This document shows, in pieces, positions 1 through 11,300 of a stretch of 64,000 bases of DNA. Numbering within the stretch: the stretch's first letter is position 1; each line of letters opens with the position of its first letter. Under the pieces are notes generated by a model. It ran no database searches and was not told where the DNA came from. It saw only the letters and a program-made list of their open reading frames with translations. The translations under genes were made by a program, and so were the position numbers. Source of the stretch: Benincasa hispida (taxonomy: Eukaryota > Streptophyta > Magnoliopsida > Cucurbitales > Cucurbitaceae); contig NC_052355.1 in NCBI RefSeq assembly GCF_009727055.1, forward strand, positions 3,147,083-3,211,082. The letters are read 5' to 3'.

Positions 1-1003
1 CATTCTCTAATGGAAATTGTAAAGCAGAAGGTCGCATACAAATGTCAAAGTGAAAGACAATCTCAAGAGTGCTTTGACAAGAATCATCCTCCATTTGTGA
101 GCCTATAAATGATTTCTTTATTTTCCAATCACCTGGAAGGGATGATGCCAATGTTGATGCTAATATTAATAAAGTAGTTGAATATGCAACTACTTATACT
201 AAGGAGAAAGATGTAAAATTATTAAAGCCTTCTAGTTCTTTTACTTTTTTGTTTTTTTTTCTAATGATAGACTATACAAAGTACATATAGTTTACTGACA
301 ATATACTAATATCTACAGAAGAATGAACAAAATCTTAAGAAAGAGAAGGAAATAGAAGAAACCACTATTGCTGAAGGAAAAAAGATACCTAGCTAGTGAA
401 ATAGTAGGTTATTTCTATTTTGTTTTTGTAGACTTCGAGTATGTTGCTCATTAAAGTCTATCAGTGATAGGTTTCTATCACTGATAAAATATTGTCATCT
501 TTTTATTGGAGTCCAATAGTAACATAATTGACATCTTCTACAATTTTGTGCATTGCTGCACTTATAAAATATATTTACAAAAGATTGAAGACAAGGAGGA
601 AGAAGTCAATGGACATGGAAAAAGGTAAAAAATGGTGAATGACAAAGCAAAAAAAGTGAAGGTATAACAATTGTCACATTCCTTATATTGCTTTATGACT
701 TTTAGACTCAATATATATTTATAAACTTATAATAAAGTATCGACATTTCAGGTTATTCAACAAAAGGCAAATACAATGATGAATGCTAAAAATGTTAGAC
801 TAAAAAGACAACTTAAACCGTAAAAAAGGATGTTGGAGAATGAAAATGACGAGAAGATTGCAAGAGAACAAGAATGCAAAGGACCAAAAGAATGCAAAAG
901 ACTAAAAGAAAGCTTCTCCAAAACAAACAAGGCATTCTCCTAGAATCAAGGACCTTGCCCCTATTTTTCACCTAAAACTCTCTCAGATGTAATCATGTAG
1001 TTA
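1..1003. other. AT-rich stretch, no recognised gene
   Basis: I find no ORF with recognisable homology here. Short lysine/glutamate-rich stretches around 310-400 and 590-910 (repeated aag/gaa codons separated by AT-rich, intron-like DNA) could be remnants of a transposon-borne gene, but nothing supports a call. A short palindromic repeat lies at 458-486. Confidence 0.4.
458..486. repeat. Short palindromic repeat (ctatcagtgatag type)
   Basis: The palindrome ctatcagtgatag (458-470) is followed by ctatcactgata (475-486). A similar block occurs at 32405-32452 in intron 4 of the SDR gene. The two blocks look like copies of a short dispersed, MITE-like motif. No function is implied. Confidence 0.45.
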
Positions 1004-1539
1004 TGTAACGACCTGACTTCCTAGGACTCAAGCTAGGTCGTTACTAAATGCATGCATGCATGGAAGTTAAAGCGACATTATTTTCATAGTGAAATAAATG
1101 CTAAATAAATAAGGCAACTTAAAATATCTTTATTAAATTCACATATTAAAATCAAATGATAGGGTACCCATAAATCATAAATGGAAATAAATAAGTCTGA
1201 AAACAAATCTCAAATGATAAGTTTCAAATATCAAGAACGAAAGTTAAAAACATAAAAGAATTCTTAAAACATGAGCGGAAGCATTAAAACTAGTCCTCAG
1301 TAGCTCGTTCATAGATTCCTCTTGTCATTTGTCGGCGCATCCTTACCCTTACTTGAAAGATAAACTTGAGAAAGAGTAAGTATAAAATACTCAGTAAGTA
1401 ACCCCACTACTGGGGTAAGGCTAGGAATCTATGTCCTCTAGATGCCTATCTCTGGTGGAACGTAAGCACGCCCTTAGTCCCCATGGGACACATATATACA
1501 TGAATATCTGAATTTCATCCTAGTGTAGTTAAGTATACC

Positions 1540-1812
1540 CACTACCTCTAGTAAGTCTTGTAGGACCCACAACCTCTGGTAAACCTCGAATGAGACATCA
1601 CCTCTAGTGAATCCCAAAGGAAACACAACATCTGGTGAATTCCGAAGGAAAACACCACCTCTAGTGAATCCCGAAGGAAACACAACTCTGGTGAATCTTG
1701 AAGGAAAGCACCACCTCTAGTGAATCCCAAAGGAAACACAACCTCTAGTGGACCTCAAAGGAAACCACCACCTTTAGTGAATCCCGAAGGAAACACAACC
1801 TCTAGTGGGTAT
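1540..1812. repeat. Minisatellite within LTR (about 30-bp units)
   Basis: This is a tandem array of diverged units built around ctctagtgaatcccgaagg followed by aaacacaacc. The homologous array in the second LTR copy lies at 48230-48450. Overlapping ORFs that read FTRG or SFGIHQ repeats come from this array and are not genes. Confidence 0.75.
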
Positions 1813-1904
1813 CTAACTAATAGTGAGGACGTTATTACTATTGCAACATCATATGCATCATAACATTGTTCTATAACATGAACATACATCTCATTCCTTT
1901 CCCC

Positions 1905-2220
1905 TAGAGTGCACCTCTTACGTACAACCCAGGTCCTCCCTATGAATGTAGGGGGGCGTACCTCTTTCATACACATGGTTATACATACATCTCTTTCGTA
2001 TACACTTAACCATTGAATGTGTACCTCTTACATACACATGGTTATGCATACACCTCTTTTGTATACACATAACCCACTGAGTGTGCACCTTTTACGTACA
2101 CCCCAGATCCTCTCTATGAAAGTAAGGATGCATACCTCATTTGTACATATGGTTATGTATACACCTCTTTCATATACACATAACCCACTGAGCATGCACC
2201 TCTTATGTACACCCTAGTGT
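1905..2220. repeat. Longer-period degenerate tandem repeat within LTR
   Basis: The phrase gtgcacctcttacgtaca recurs near 1908, 2083 and 2193. Between these, blocks of the form catacacatggttat and cacctctttcgtatacac also repeat. It is part of the Ty3/gypsy LTR and has no counterpart of similar length in the copy at 47.7-50.0 kb, so it looks lineage-specific. Confidence 0.55.
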
Positions 2221-3055
2221 ACCCTCTAGATATATATCACTTTCATACACACCAACCCTAGTACATCTATTTCATGTACTAGCACCTTTAGACATGCATC
2301 ACTTTTATGCAGTCAAATAATTTGGAAAGGAAAAGAGGTTGCATCTAACTTTATGTTACATATAACATTCACATAATCATGAGTCCTCTAAAATCTCCTC
2401 ATCAAGATCATGTTAATTAACCTCAATGTACGTGTTTCATCTAGTTTTAATGGATCAACTCTAGTACATCACTTTCATGCACTAAATGATGTAAACAATC
2501 AAAAGTTCGAAATTTCATAATACATCATATAACATACATACTTTCATAATAAATTACAAAAATATATATATCGAAAAATGCCTAACTCTCGCCTAACTTT
2601 AAGACATTCCAGTGGTAGTGCCACTTAACTTATAATTTAGGGTCATGCTCAATCGTCCTTTTAATATGTCTCTTAAAATTCTAAAATCATGCCCATACCT
2701 ATAATATACTTCAAACATATTATCATATGCTCGTATATTTTTTCTAAATAGTTCATTAAACCTCAGAATCAACAAAATTATTCTTGTAAGCGGTTTTAGA
2801 ATTCTCAAAATAAATCTTAAATTTATCGCTTAACACAAGGGCTGTTCCAATAGTAAGATTACTATCTCGATACTAGATTCAAATATCGACAAGAGGCAGT
2901 CTTCAATAATCAATCTTTAAATTCAATTCCTCAATAAAGCCTGAGCAACAACCACCCTCAAGATTCCAATCTCCAAAATCTTCCTTCAATCAGACCCTGC
3001 TTCCAACTTTTAATCCCCTTTCCCTTAAAATTTTCAATTCACAAAGAATTTAACT

Positions 3056-3353
3056 AACCCCTTCTACAATGAAATTAATTCTTGACATTAATTTCAAATT
3101 AAATTTTTGTGACATAACCCCCTTCCAAAATGAAATTAATTCTTGACATTAATTTCAAATTAAATTTTTGTGACATAACCCCCTTCCAAACTGAAATTAA
3201 TTCTTGCATTAATTTCAAATTAAATTTGTATGACATAACCCCCTTAAAAAATAAAATTAATTCTTGACATTAATTTCAAATTAAATTTGTGTGACATAAC
3301 CCCCTTCAAAATAAAATTAATTCTTGACATTCAAATTAAATTTGTGTGACATA
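3056..3353. repeat. Tandem repeat, about 61-bp unit, 5 copies
   Basis: Five consecutive copies of a unit containing gaaattaattcttgacatt, then caaattaaattt, then gtgacataacccccttc lie here. The first copies differ by only a few bases and the last is shortened. It lies in the U3-proximal part of the minus-strand LTR. The solo-LTR copy has only a single recognisable trace of the unit (about 49820-49900). Confidence 0.8.
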
Positions 3354-3518
3354 AAGTCCAATTTCCACAATTTCTTTCTGACTAAACAATTAAATTAAAA
3401 CATCCATTTCTCAACAATTGAATCCTCGTAATCCAATTAAATTTCCAAAATTAAAAAAATGATCTCGAATATTACAAATATTGAAATTACATTACGAACA
3501 AAATTTTGGGATGTTACA

Positions 3519-4425
3519 TTCTTCCCTCTTTAAAGAAATTTCATCCTCAAAAGTTCATTCTTGAAAAGCTCCGGGTACTGGGCCTTTATCGATCCTCTCA
3601 CTCCCAGGTAGCCTCCTGAACTGGTGATTCTGCCACAGGACGTTCATAAATGCTATCTCCCTTATGTGCAATGTCTTTACCTCTCAAGCAAGAATTTCTA
3701 CAGGCTTCTTCTCATAGCTCAAGTTTTCATTCAACTACATGGGACGGATCTGTCACATACTTTCTCAGCATTGAAACATAGAAGGCATTATGAACTGAAG
3801 AAAGTGATAGAGGTAATGCCAATCGGTAAGCTACGAGACCAATTTGCTCAAAAACCTCGAAAGGTCCAATGAACCTTGGGCTCAGCTTCCTTTTCCTTCC
3901 AAACCTTAGAAAACCCTTCATAGGTGCCACCTTTAAGAACACTTTATCACCTGTCTCAAATTCTAGGTCCTTACATCTCAAGTCAGCGTAGCTTTTCTGT
4001 CTGCTCTGAGTTGTTTGTATATGAACCCTGATCTTCTGTATTGCCTCATTCGTGGCTTGCACTAGCTTATGTCCTAGCAATTTCCTCTCTTCTACCTCAT
4101 CTTAACACACATGAGACCTACAACTCTTCCCATAGAGGGCTTCAAATGGCGACATGCCAATGGTAGCCAGATAACTGTTATTATGAAAATTCTATCAAAT
4201 GCCGGTGAGAGTCTCAATTCCCTGAAAACTCCAACGCACAAGTGCACAACATATCCTCCAATATCTGGTTCAAACGTTCTTTTTGACCATCAGTCTGTGG
4301 GTGAAAAGTTGTACTAAAATCTAATCGAGTACCTAATGCTAACTAGAGACTCTTCCAAAAACTAGATGTAAAACGAGGGTCACTGTTTGTCATAGCTGAA
4401 ACTAGTATCAAAAGAGGTGTGATAA
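3519..4425 (-). pseudogene. Ty3/gypsy polyprotein fragment (integrase C-terminal part)
   Basis: On the minus strand, the region 4425 to 4081 translates in broken frames to typical Ty3/gypsy integrase text, including [22 protein letters not shown] and [11 protein letters not shown]. From 4080 to 3727 an open frame of 117 residues carries the end of the integrase: LGHKLVQ, the DKVFLKVAP motif, LSPRFIGPFE and VHNAFYVSMLRKY. This arrangement is known from chromoviruses of the Tekay/Del type (inference). The last codons before the LTR (about 3600-3519) correspond to the usual polyprotein end. Stops occur in the integrase core at several places. RT, RNase H, protease and gag are missing, so the copy is a 5'-truncated fossil. 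Confidence 0.8.
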
Positions 4426-5574
4426 CCTTTTCCATATATAACTATGAAACTTAGGATGCTGAAAACCAACAACACTTTAACACGTTCAAGCTGAGAACTA
4501 TGAAAACTGTTGATAGCAAGAATTTTGCTGTCGCTCCCAAACCATTGCTATACAAACAATATTTATAAATCACTGAACAAATTACTTATGCTAACTGGTG
4601 GTACAAGCGGCAAGTCCGAGGTTGAACCTCAAGGAAGCACGGAAGATTAACTCATCAAGTTTTTTTTTGGTTAACGTGATAAATGAGGGGGGATTGATAT
4701 GGTTGGATAACTGAAATTTCATGAAAATAAAAATGCGAGAAAAGTAAAGATAGAAGCACAATTTATCGAGATATCTTAGCTTGGAGGAATGGATTCACCC
4801 AAATGTAATTTAGATCATTGAACCAATTTATGACTTAAACTTCTTGTTTATGCCTAGCCTAATTGAGTTGAATCCCAATCAATGGTCCTAATTATCTAAT
4901 TAACTAAAATGCATAGAAAACGAATCCACTCCATACAAATTGATAAATCACATTAAGTTTTAGGGATAACGTTAAGATGAATGTGTAACTTCCAACTTCT
5001 AATTAAACAATCAATACGGTTTTTCTCTAGGTTGATAGGAGCGGTCCTTGTTGCTTAACTAACCTATTGCTTCCATTGGGATTATCCTATAAATATTTGT
5101 CAGATATTATAAGTTAATCATAAAGCATTAGAATCGCATGACAAAATTATTGGGTGTCAATCAACAATTAAAATCATGCAATTCATAAATGTAAATTCGG
5201 ATTAAAACCCATAGACAAGTTCGTATACATCAATAAATTGAAATCTCACAAAATTACATCAAGTTTCTCCGAATCTATAAGTTAAGAAACCAAAATCTTA
5301 CCGTCCCATGGAGATGGAGAGACTACAATCTGGTATCTACTTGATAAATTAATAAAGAAATGCCGAAAATACAAAGTTGAAGAGAGAAGAGAGGGGAAGT
5401 TCGGCTGGAGGCCAAAGGGGGGAAAATCCTCTGACTTAAAATGAAGAATTGGTATTTATAGAGCAGTGTTGCAGTGTTGCAACGTTGCAAGTAGCGTTGC
5501 AACACCACAAAAATGGAAAGTGGTAGCGTTGCAACGCTACTCTAGATTGCAGTGTTGTCCTGTCTTTTAATTCG
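4426..5574. other. Degenerate retroelement DNA, probably LTR debris
   Basis: No coding region is convincing. On the minus strand the block near 4600-4645 reads as a phrase (ggttcaacctcggacttgcc) common near the end of plant Ty3/gypsy Tat-like LTRs. A related phrase appears in the opposite orientation near 23885-23930. This suggests LTR debris from a further element. The stretch 5460-5560 is rich in gcgttgcaac words. Confidence 0.35.
5524..5539. repeat. 16-bp perfect palindrome
   Basis: tagcgttgcaacgcta is its own reverse complement. It lies among other gttgcaac and gttgcagtgttgc words between 5462 and 5560, next to the start of an LTR fragment at 5575. Confidence 0.6.
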
Positions 5575-6253
5575 TGTTGGGAATGTCCTAGAACTCGCAG
5601 TTCATGTTAAACATTCTATTTATCAATAAAATATTATCGAGTAACTTATTCAATAAAGTTGTTGATTTTGCATTCTATTATGAAAATCCAATAAACATAT
5701 CCATGGCTATAGCGTGAATACTTTAACTTTATGTGGTGACATAAACATGATCAAGTTAATAGTATATAGCCTAAATGGTCTAATAAGCATATGGTTGAAA
5801 TTCGGTATCTCATTCTGGTAACACTATTGGATGCAACCTATTTTGTAGATAATACAAATGATGTGATCCACAGATCATTCATGTAGAGACATGTGAGTGG
5901 AGGCATCCTATGCAATGAGTTTGCATATAGACTGGATCACGAAAATAGTCACTTTTCTTTATAACGACTTTTTACTGTTAAAACTGACTATTTCATTTTA
6001 TGTAATCTAGGTTAACTCGATCTTAATCCTAAGATAGCTATGAACTCCTGTTTGTTCGGGATTATCCTTTGATCTGCATGGGTGAGAGTAGTCCAACAAC
6101 ACTGCTCAATAAGCTTTCCATTTTAGGGATAAGATCGGATGAATAGCTGGGGACATAGCCCTGCAAGATGGAATTCACTCCTACTTGATTTAGGGTTAGC
6201 AGATAGATTGTTCTCTTAAGTACTGATTCTAGGTCTTGAAAAATCGTGGCCCC
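5575..6253 (+). repeat. Ty1/copia-type LTR fragment (5' part)
   Basis: It starts tgttgggaatgtcctagaac and matches, in opposite orientation, the solo LTR at 28796-30503 whose minus-strand start is tgttggaaatgtcctagaac. Shared blocks include the atgtggtgacataaacatg region, the gatgtgatccacagatcatt block and gggattatcctttgat. It stops abruptly at ...cgtggcccc, where an Athila-like LTR begins at 6254. The remainder of the LTR is not seen downstream. Confidence 0.7.
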
Positions 6254-7852
6254 TGATAACTTGTAGAAATACAAGTTATTTATGTTGTCTTATTTAGATA
6301 TTGCGGTCAAAAGAGAGAAAAGTTGCGTCAATTGTATAGAAATTAGCTAAGAAATTCAAGAATTATAAATTGTTGTCAATACACCCACTGACACCATTGC
6401 AATGGTAGAAAATAATATTGCAAGTTTGTTTTGCAGGAAATCAAGTCACCGTATGCGTTAATGGCTCAAGAGAAAAAGATTAATGCATCTATGTCGCATT
6501 GCGCCCATCATTCAGGAATGAATAAACGATCAACACAATGACGGCGCATGCGACAATCGATCAAGAGCTTTGCGATCAAGCAACTCCAACCACATGCAGC
6601 AATAAAAAAACAACACTGCATGTGGGCAAACGATCGAAGATATAAAAGAGCAACTTAATCGCAGAGGATTTTGACACGTGTACAACTAACCGTTGTGCAT
6701 TTTTTACGAATTGATTGCATAACAGAAGGAATATCTATTCCACCATTTTCGGAATTTCCATAACAATAAAGGGGGGACCACACGGCAGAGAATCAGAGCA
6801 TTCATCTATAAATACCCTCAGAGAATTCTATGAGAAAATATACTTAATACAAGGCTATTTTGATATTTGTATATTGAGAGAGAGGCTGATCTGAGTGCTG
6901 ATCAAAGAAGATCCGGGAAGAAAAGAGGCAAGACCGAGAGGTGAGTCTCAGGGCGAATCATTCCAAATCCCCGCCGTGAAGCTCGTACCTAGATCGACTC
7001 TACCGGTTGAGCAAGCCTGAGAGGGACGCTCATCCTTCCATTCACCCCATACGCCAACAAGCGATTTCTCCATCCAGATCTGTGTCAAGACATTGGCACT
7101 CTTCTGTATTTGTTTCTATCTCTATCATTAATTGTATCTTATCTTCTTAGTCTAAATTATTCACACCATGTATCAGACGCTTGATTCCATAATTAAATGT
7201 CATGATCATTTTCATCTCCATATTTTTGTCTACTTCCGTTCCTCCATTAATCGCTTTCTGCACGATGTTTTCTTAATTCCTTGGTAATTAGAATGAATTA
7301 AACAAGTATATTAATCTGTGGTAAAGGAATAAATATGTTTAGCTAGAGCATGCTAGACGACATCTTCACCTGTGAGAGAAAAAGTGAAGATGCCATTCTG
7401 ATCTGTCGAGAGAAGGTTAGAAGAATGCATTAACTAGAGCGAGAAGTACTTCCAGATATGGAAGCAACCTTGCATTCATTACGTTCATCCCAGTTTCACC
7501 ACAGAGATGTAGGAACACGACTGATCACTAAGAGGTGTACGCCAAGGGAAAGCGGAACCGTAGTTATATCTTTAATGCAATTAATGAACTTTCAATGTTT
7601 GTACTAATTATCTTTTCTCTTTCTGCGTTGTACATAAAGCCTTGTCACTGCATAACACGATTCTTTGTCTAATCTTCACAGTCAGTCTCAAACTCGGTAT
7701 CATGTATCATGTAACCTATATCTCGTATCATCATAGCTTAGGTTTACTTTTATCGCATTTTATTTCATTACCGCAACTTTACTTTACCGCATATTTTACT
7801 TTACCACAATTTTAAATACCTGTATAAACCAATCTTTTATTAATTGAAAAAC
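6254..7852 (+). repeat. Athila/Tat-like Ty3/gypsy LTR, 3'-truncated copy
   Basis: It begins tgataacttgtagaaatac, as do LTRs at 7853 and 16043. It is collinear with the LTR at 7853 over most of its length (for example gacgacatcttcacctgtga near 7358, tacctgtata near 7815) but ends at attgaaaaac, about 220 bp short of the LTR end. The next LTR starts directly there, so the second element probably inserted into this LTR. It is more diverged from the other two copies than they are from each other. Confidence 0.75.
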
Positions 7853-9638
7853 TGATAACTTGTAGAAATACAAGTTATTTATGCCACCTTATCTAGATAT
7901 TGTGGCCAAAATTTAGTAAATATGCACCTATTGTATGAAAATTAGCCTAGTATTAAAATAATTACAAATGTTTGCAATTACACCTACTAACACCATAAAG
8001 ATGGAGAACAAGCCGAATTTTACTTTGTTTTCAGGAGACCAAGTCACCGCTTGCGCTCCAAGCTCATGAGAAACTGATCAACGCATCTCTGTCACACTGC
8101 GCTCGCCAATCAACAATGAAGAGGCAATTATCGCAATGACGGCGCAATGCCACAGTTGGTCCAGAGTTGTGTTTCTACCGCATGCGGTAATAAAAGCAAC
8201 ACCGCATGCGAATCCAAGATCGAAAGATGCAGTTGAGCAACGCAAAAGCAGAGGATTGAGACACGTGTACAACTAACAGTTGTCCAGAATTGACGATCTG
8301 ATTGCATAACAGAAGGAATAATATCCCTCCATCTTCGGAATTTCCATAACGATCAAGTGGGGACCATAAGGCCAGAGTCAAAGATCTGGACCTATAAATA
8401 CCCATTAATTTCAGAAAAAAAGTATGCTATGGGATACGGGGTAAATGCTGCAAAACTGTTGAGAGTAAAAGGCTGAGCTGAGTGCTTAAGAGAAGAAATC
8501 CAGGAAGAAGACGAGATAAGGCCGAGAGGTGAATCTCAGATCTAATCTGCCAAACACCCGATTGAAAGCTCTGTGCAAAGATCCCTGCGACTGGTGGAGC
8601 AAGCCTGAGAGGGAAGTTCTTCCTACTATCAAATCCATCCTATATGGCAAGAAGATTTCCATCGAATCAGTTCCAAGACATTTGCACTTGTTTTATCTAT
8701 ACTATCTCTTTCATCGTTGTATTTCACTGTTTCTTTATCTCTTCATTCACACCATGTATCATGCGCTTAATAGAGATATTAAATGTTTCGATAGCTTTCA
8801 TTTACCATTCTCTGTCTATTTTCGTTCACCCGTCAATCCCTTTGTTCATGATGACTTCTTAATTCCCTGATAAGCAATGTGAATTAACTAAGTAATTAAT
8901 CTGTGTTAAATATTTAAAATGCGTTTAGCTAAGGCATGTTGGACGACATCTTCACCTGTGAGAGTAGAAGTGAAGATGCCATTCTGATCTATCGAGAGAA
9001 GGTCAGAAGAATGCGTTAACTAAAGCGAGAAGTACTTCCAGACATGGAAGCAACCTTGCGTTCATTATGTTAGTCTCTGTTTCACCATAGACATTTGGGA
9101 GCGCGACCGATCACTGAAAGGTGTATGCCAAGAGAACAGCGGAACAACATTTGTAGGTTCAACGTAATTGAGAACTTGTGTTGTTTATGTTATTTGTCTT
9201 TCTCTTTCTTTTCTATCAATAAGACTTGCCACCGCATCCCACGTCTTTGCATAACTTTCATAGCCAGCCTTGACCCCAACATCTTGTACATGAAGCCTGT
9301 ATCTTGTAGCTTAGGTTTACTGTATTTTTATGTTATTATCGCATCTTTACTGCTTTCCTTTATTTTATTGCAATTTATATACCTGTACACATTTTTGAAG
9401 ATTGAAAACCTGGTCGTATATATCATGAATGTACCATAATAACCTAAACTAGTCCCCGTGTTCGACCTCAGATCATACCGATAAACTTGCGGTGGAATTA
9501 CACTTGGTTCCATCATAAGGAAACTTATGACAGGCATAGCGTACTACATGAACATCCATAATTAACGCATAAGTAGTTGTACCGCATCATCATGAGCATA
9601 GAACATTATCAATCATACCTATCAAAACCTGCGTTACA
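7853..9638 (+). repeat. Athila/Tat-like Ty3/gypsy 5' LTR (complete)
   Basis: TG...CA structure from tgataacttg to gcgttaca, about 1.8 kb. It is followed within 7 bp by a primer-binding site complementary to tRNA-Asp. It is similar over its shared length to the 3' copy at 16043-17935 with scattered substitutions, so the insertion is not recent. An A/T-rich block with tataaatacc at about 8392 may be its TATA element. Its 5' end folds into a perfect hairpin (separate entry). Confidence 0.8.
7855..7878 (+). other. Terminal hairpin of the LTR with GAAA loop
   Basis: Right after the leading TG of the LTR, ataacttgta and tacaagttat form a perfect 10-bp stem closed by gaaa, a GNRA-type tetraloop. 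The same hairpin is present at 6256-6279 and, with an 8-bp stem, at 16049-16068. Preservation in three diverged LTRs suggests a role in the RNA or the LTR end (inference). Confidence 0.6.
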
Positions 9639-9644
9639 AGTTTA

Positions 9645-9662
9645 TGGCGCTATTGTCGGGGA
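9645..9662 (+). other. Primer-binding site (tRNA-Asp type)
   Basis: tggcgctattgtcgggga matches the tRNA-Asp PBS used by Athila/Tat lineage elements (tggcgccgttgccgggga) at 15 of 18 positions. It sits 7 bp after the LTR end, as expected. Confidence 0.75.
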
Positions 9663-9737
9663 CCTGGTTAACGATTTATTGTTTGAGTGTGTTTTTGGTA
9701 TTTTGCAGGACAGATCTCATTGTATTGGTTGTTCAAC

Positions 9738-11300
9738 ATGGAGACCAGACTGACGGTTTATGGGTCCTGGTGCTAAACCAGAATTCGTAGTTGACCCTGA
9801 GATCGAGCGAACTATCTGCGCAAGGGTACGCCAGAACCGAATTCAGCAAAAAAAGGCAGCCAGCATGGCAGACAACAACGATAATGTGGTACTGGTTGCA
9901 AACCAAGGGATGTTTGACCGACTCAGGATCCTATTTTCCTACTGATCACAACATCCCGATGCGTAATTATGTGGCACCCAATTTGTATGATTTTTCGCCT
10001 GGAATCTCAAGACCGACTGTGGAGGATAACGTGCGTTTTGAAATTAAGCTGGTCATGTTGCAGATGATTCAAAATGCCGGACAGTTTGGGGGTCTACAAG
10101 GTGAACCCATATGCCCATCTGACCAGCTTTGTCGAGATGTGTGGAAATTTTTCCTTACCTGGCGTGACCCAAAAAAATATAAGATTGTATCTGTTCCCTT
10201 ACACCTTGAGGGATGAGGCTAAGAGGTGGGCTTACTCACTGGAGCCAAATGAGATCACTTCATGGGAGCAATTGGTGGAGTGGTTCATGAAGAATTTCTT
10301 CCCACCCGTCGTCAATGCAAGGCAACGAAAGGATGTGTTGAAATTTGAATAGAAGAAGAATGAGACCCTGAGCACCGCCTGGGTGCGATTCAGGAGACTG
10401 GTGAAAAACTGCCCGCATATCGGGATTCTCGATTGTGTCTTGATGGAAACATTTTACAATGGCTTGAACAGAGTAACGCAGGCTGTTGCTGATGCCTCCG
10501 TGGCAGGAGGTTTTATGGATAAGACATCCACGGAGGCCAAAGTCATTCTCGATCGCATCTTGCAAAATATGGATAATTGGATCGACGATGGTTATGGAGG
10601 CCGAGGAGCCGATAGAAGGAAAAATGAAACAACCATTGTCCCTGCGGAGACAATGACCACGTTCGCCGTGCAGATGGCCACGGTGACCTCGATCCTTCAG
10701 TCAATGGCAATAAACCATTGCTCCACAATCAGGCAACCCGCTGCACCGGCTCAAATGGCCGTAATCAGTTGCAACAATTGTGAAGGAGCTCACGGAGCTG
10801 ATGTGTGTCCATTGAACCTTCAGCAAGTGTGTGCTATCCAGAACAAACCCTTTAGCAACACATATAATCTGGGCTGGAGAAGCCATCCTAACTTCGGTTG
10901 GGGAGGCAACCCCAACCTAGGGGACCAGTGAACCATCAAGGGGGCAATAGAGGAAATCCGCCTTTTCACCACAACCAAGGGCAATCAAGACCGCATAACC
11001 AACAACCATCATCATCTAACACCTCGGGAGGCTCGTTAGAGACGCTGCTGAAGCAGTATATGGATAAAAATGATGCAATGATGCAAGCACAAGCATCTGC
11101 TATAAGGAATCTGGAGATCTAAGTGGGCCAGCTGGCTTCTGAGCTAAGAAGTCGAATACCAGGAACATTGCCCAGCAATTCAGAAGCCCTGGATCTACAG
11201 GGAAGGAGCAATGTCTTTAAGACATTGAGCAGGCAAGCCTGACCGCTTGCGGAGGTATGGATTGCGATCACCCAGGACAACGCAATTTTCGGTCTATATC
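9738..11300 (+). pseudogene. Athila/Tat-like gag, copy 1 (broken)
   Basis: The frames together give a retrotransposon gag of Ty3/gypsy type. The N-terminal part reads KPEFVVDPEIERT and IPMRNYVAPNLYDFSPGIS. The central gag domain (about 10070-10560) contains FRLRDEAKRW-like text (here LRDEAKRWAYSLEP), WEQLVEWFMKNFFPP and a run of FYNGLN. A CCHC-like cluster is visible near 10768-10815 (CNNC, then H, then C). The reading frame shifts several times (near 9755, 9920, 10110-10200) and stops at 10350 and 10929. It follows the LTR and PBS directly. No protease, RT, RNase H or integrase follows. The homologous copy 2 lies at 17936-19560. Confidence 0.8.

Larger units (their letters stand above)
1004..3518 (-). 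repeat. Ty3/gypsy LTR, 3' LTR of a minus-strand element
   Basis: The LTR is bounded by tgtaacgacctg at 1004 and ggatgttaca at 3518, a TG...CA structure of about 2.5 kb. The sequence next to the 3518 end encodes, on the minus strand, the C-terminus of a Ty3/gypsy polyprotein, so this is the 3' LTR of a minus-strand element. A second, diverged copy is the solo LTR at 47689-49980, which starts with nearly the same sequence and shares the internal minisatellite and the line of text around 1140-1240. The rest of the element (5' LTR, gag, RT) is absent from the window. Confidence 0.75.

Noticed and set aside
458..470. tet operator-like palindrome as a sign of vector sequence
   Set aside because: Only the short core matches and a second variant occurs in ordinary plant intron DNA; no vector flanks exist.
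1474..1976. Minus-strand ORFs rich in FTRG and SGFT repeats
   Set aside because: They are translations of the LTR minisatellite; the same pattern appears at 48124-48444 in the second LTR copy.
3056..3353. Regular 61-bp repeats as a possible CRISPR array
   Set aside because: The units are contiguous without unique spacers, and this is plant nuclear DNA.
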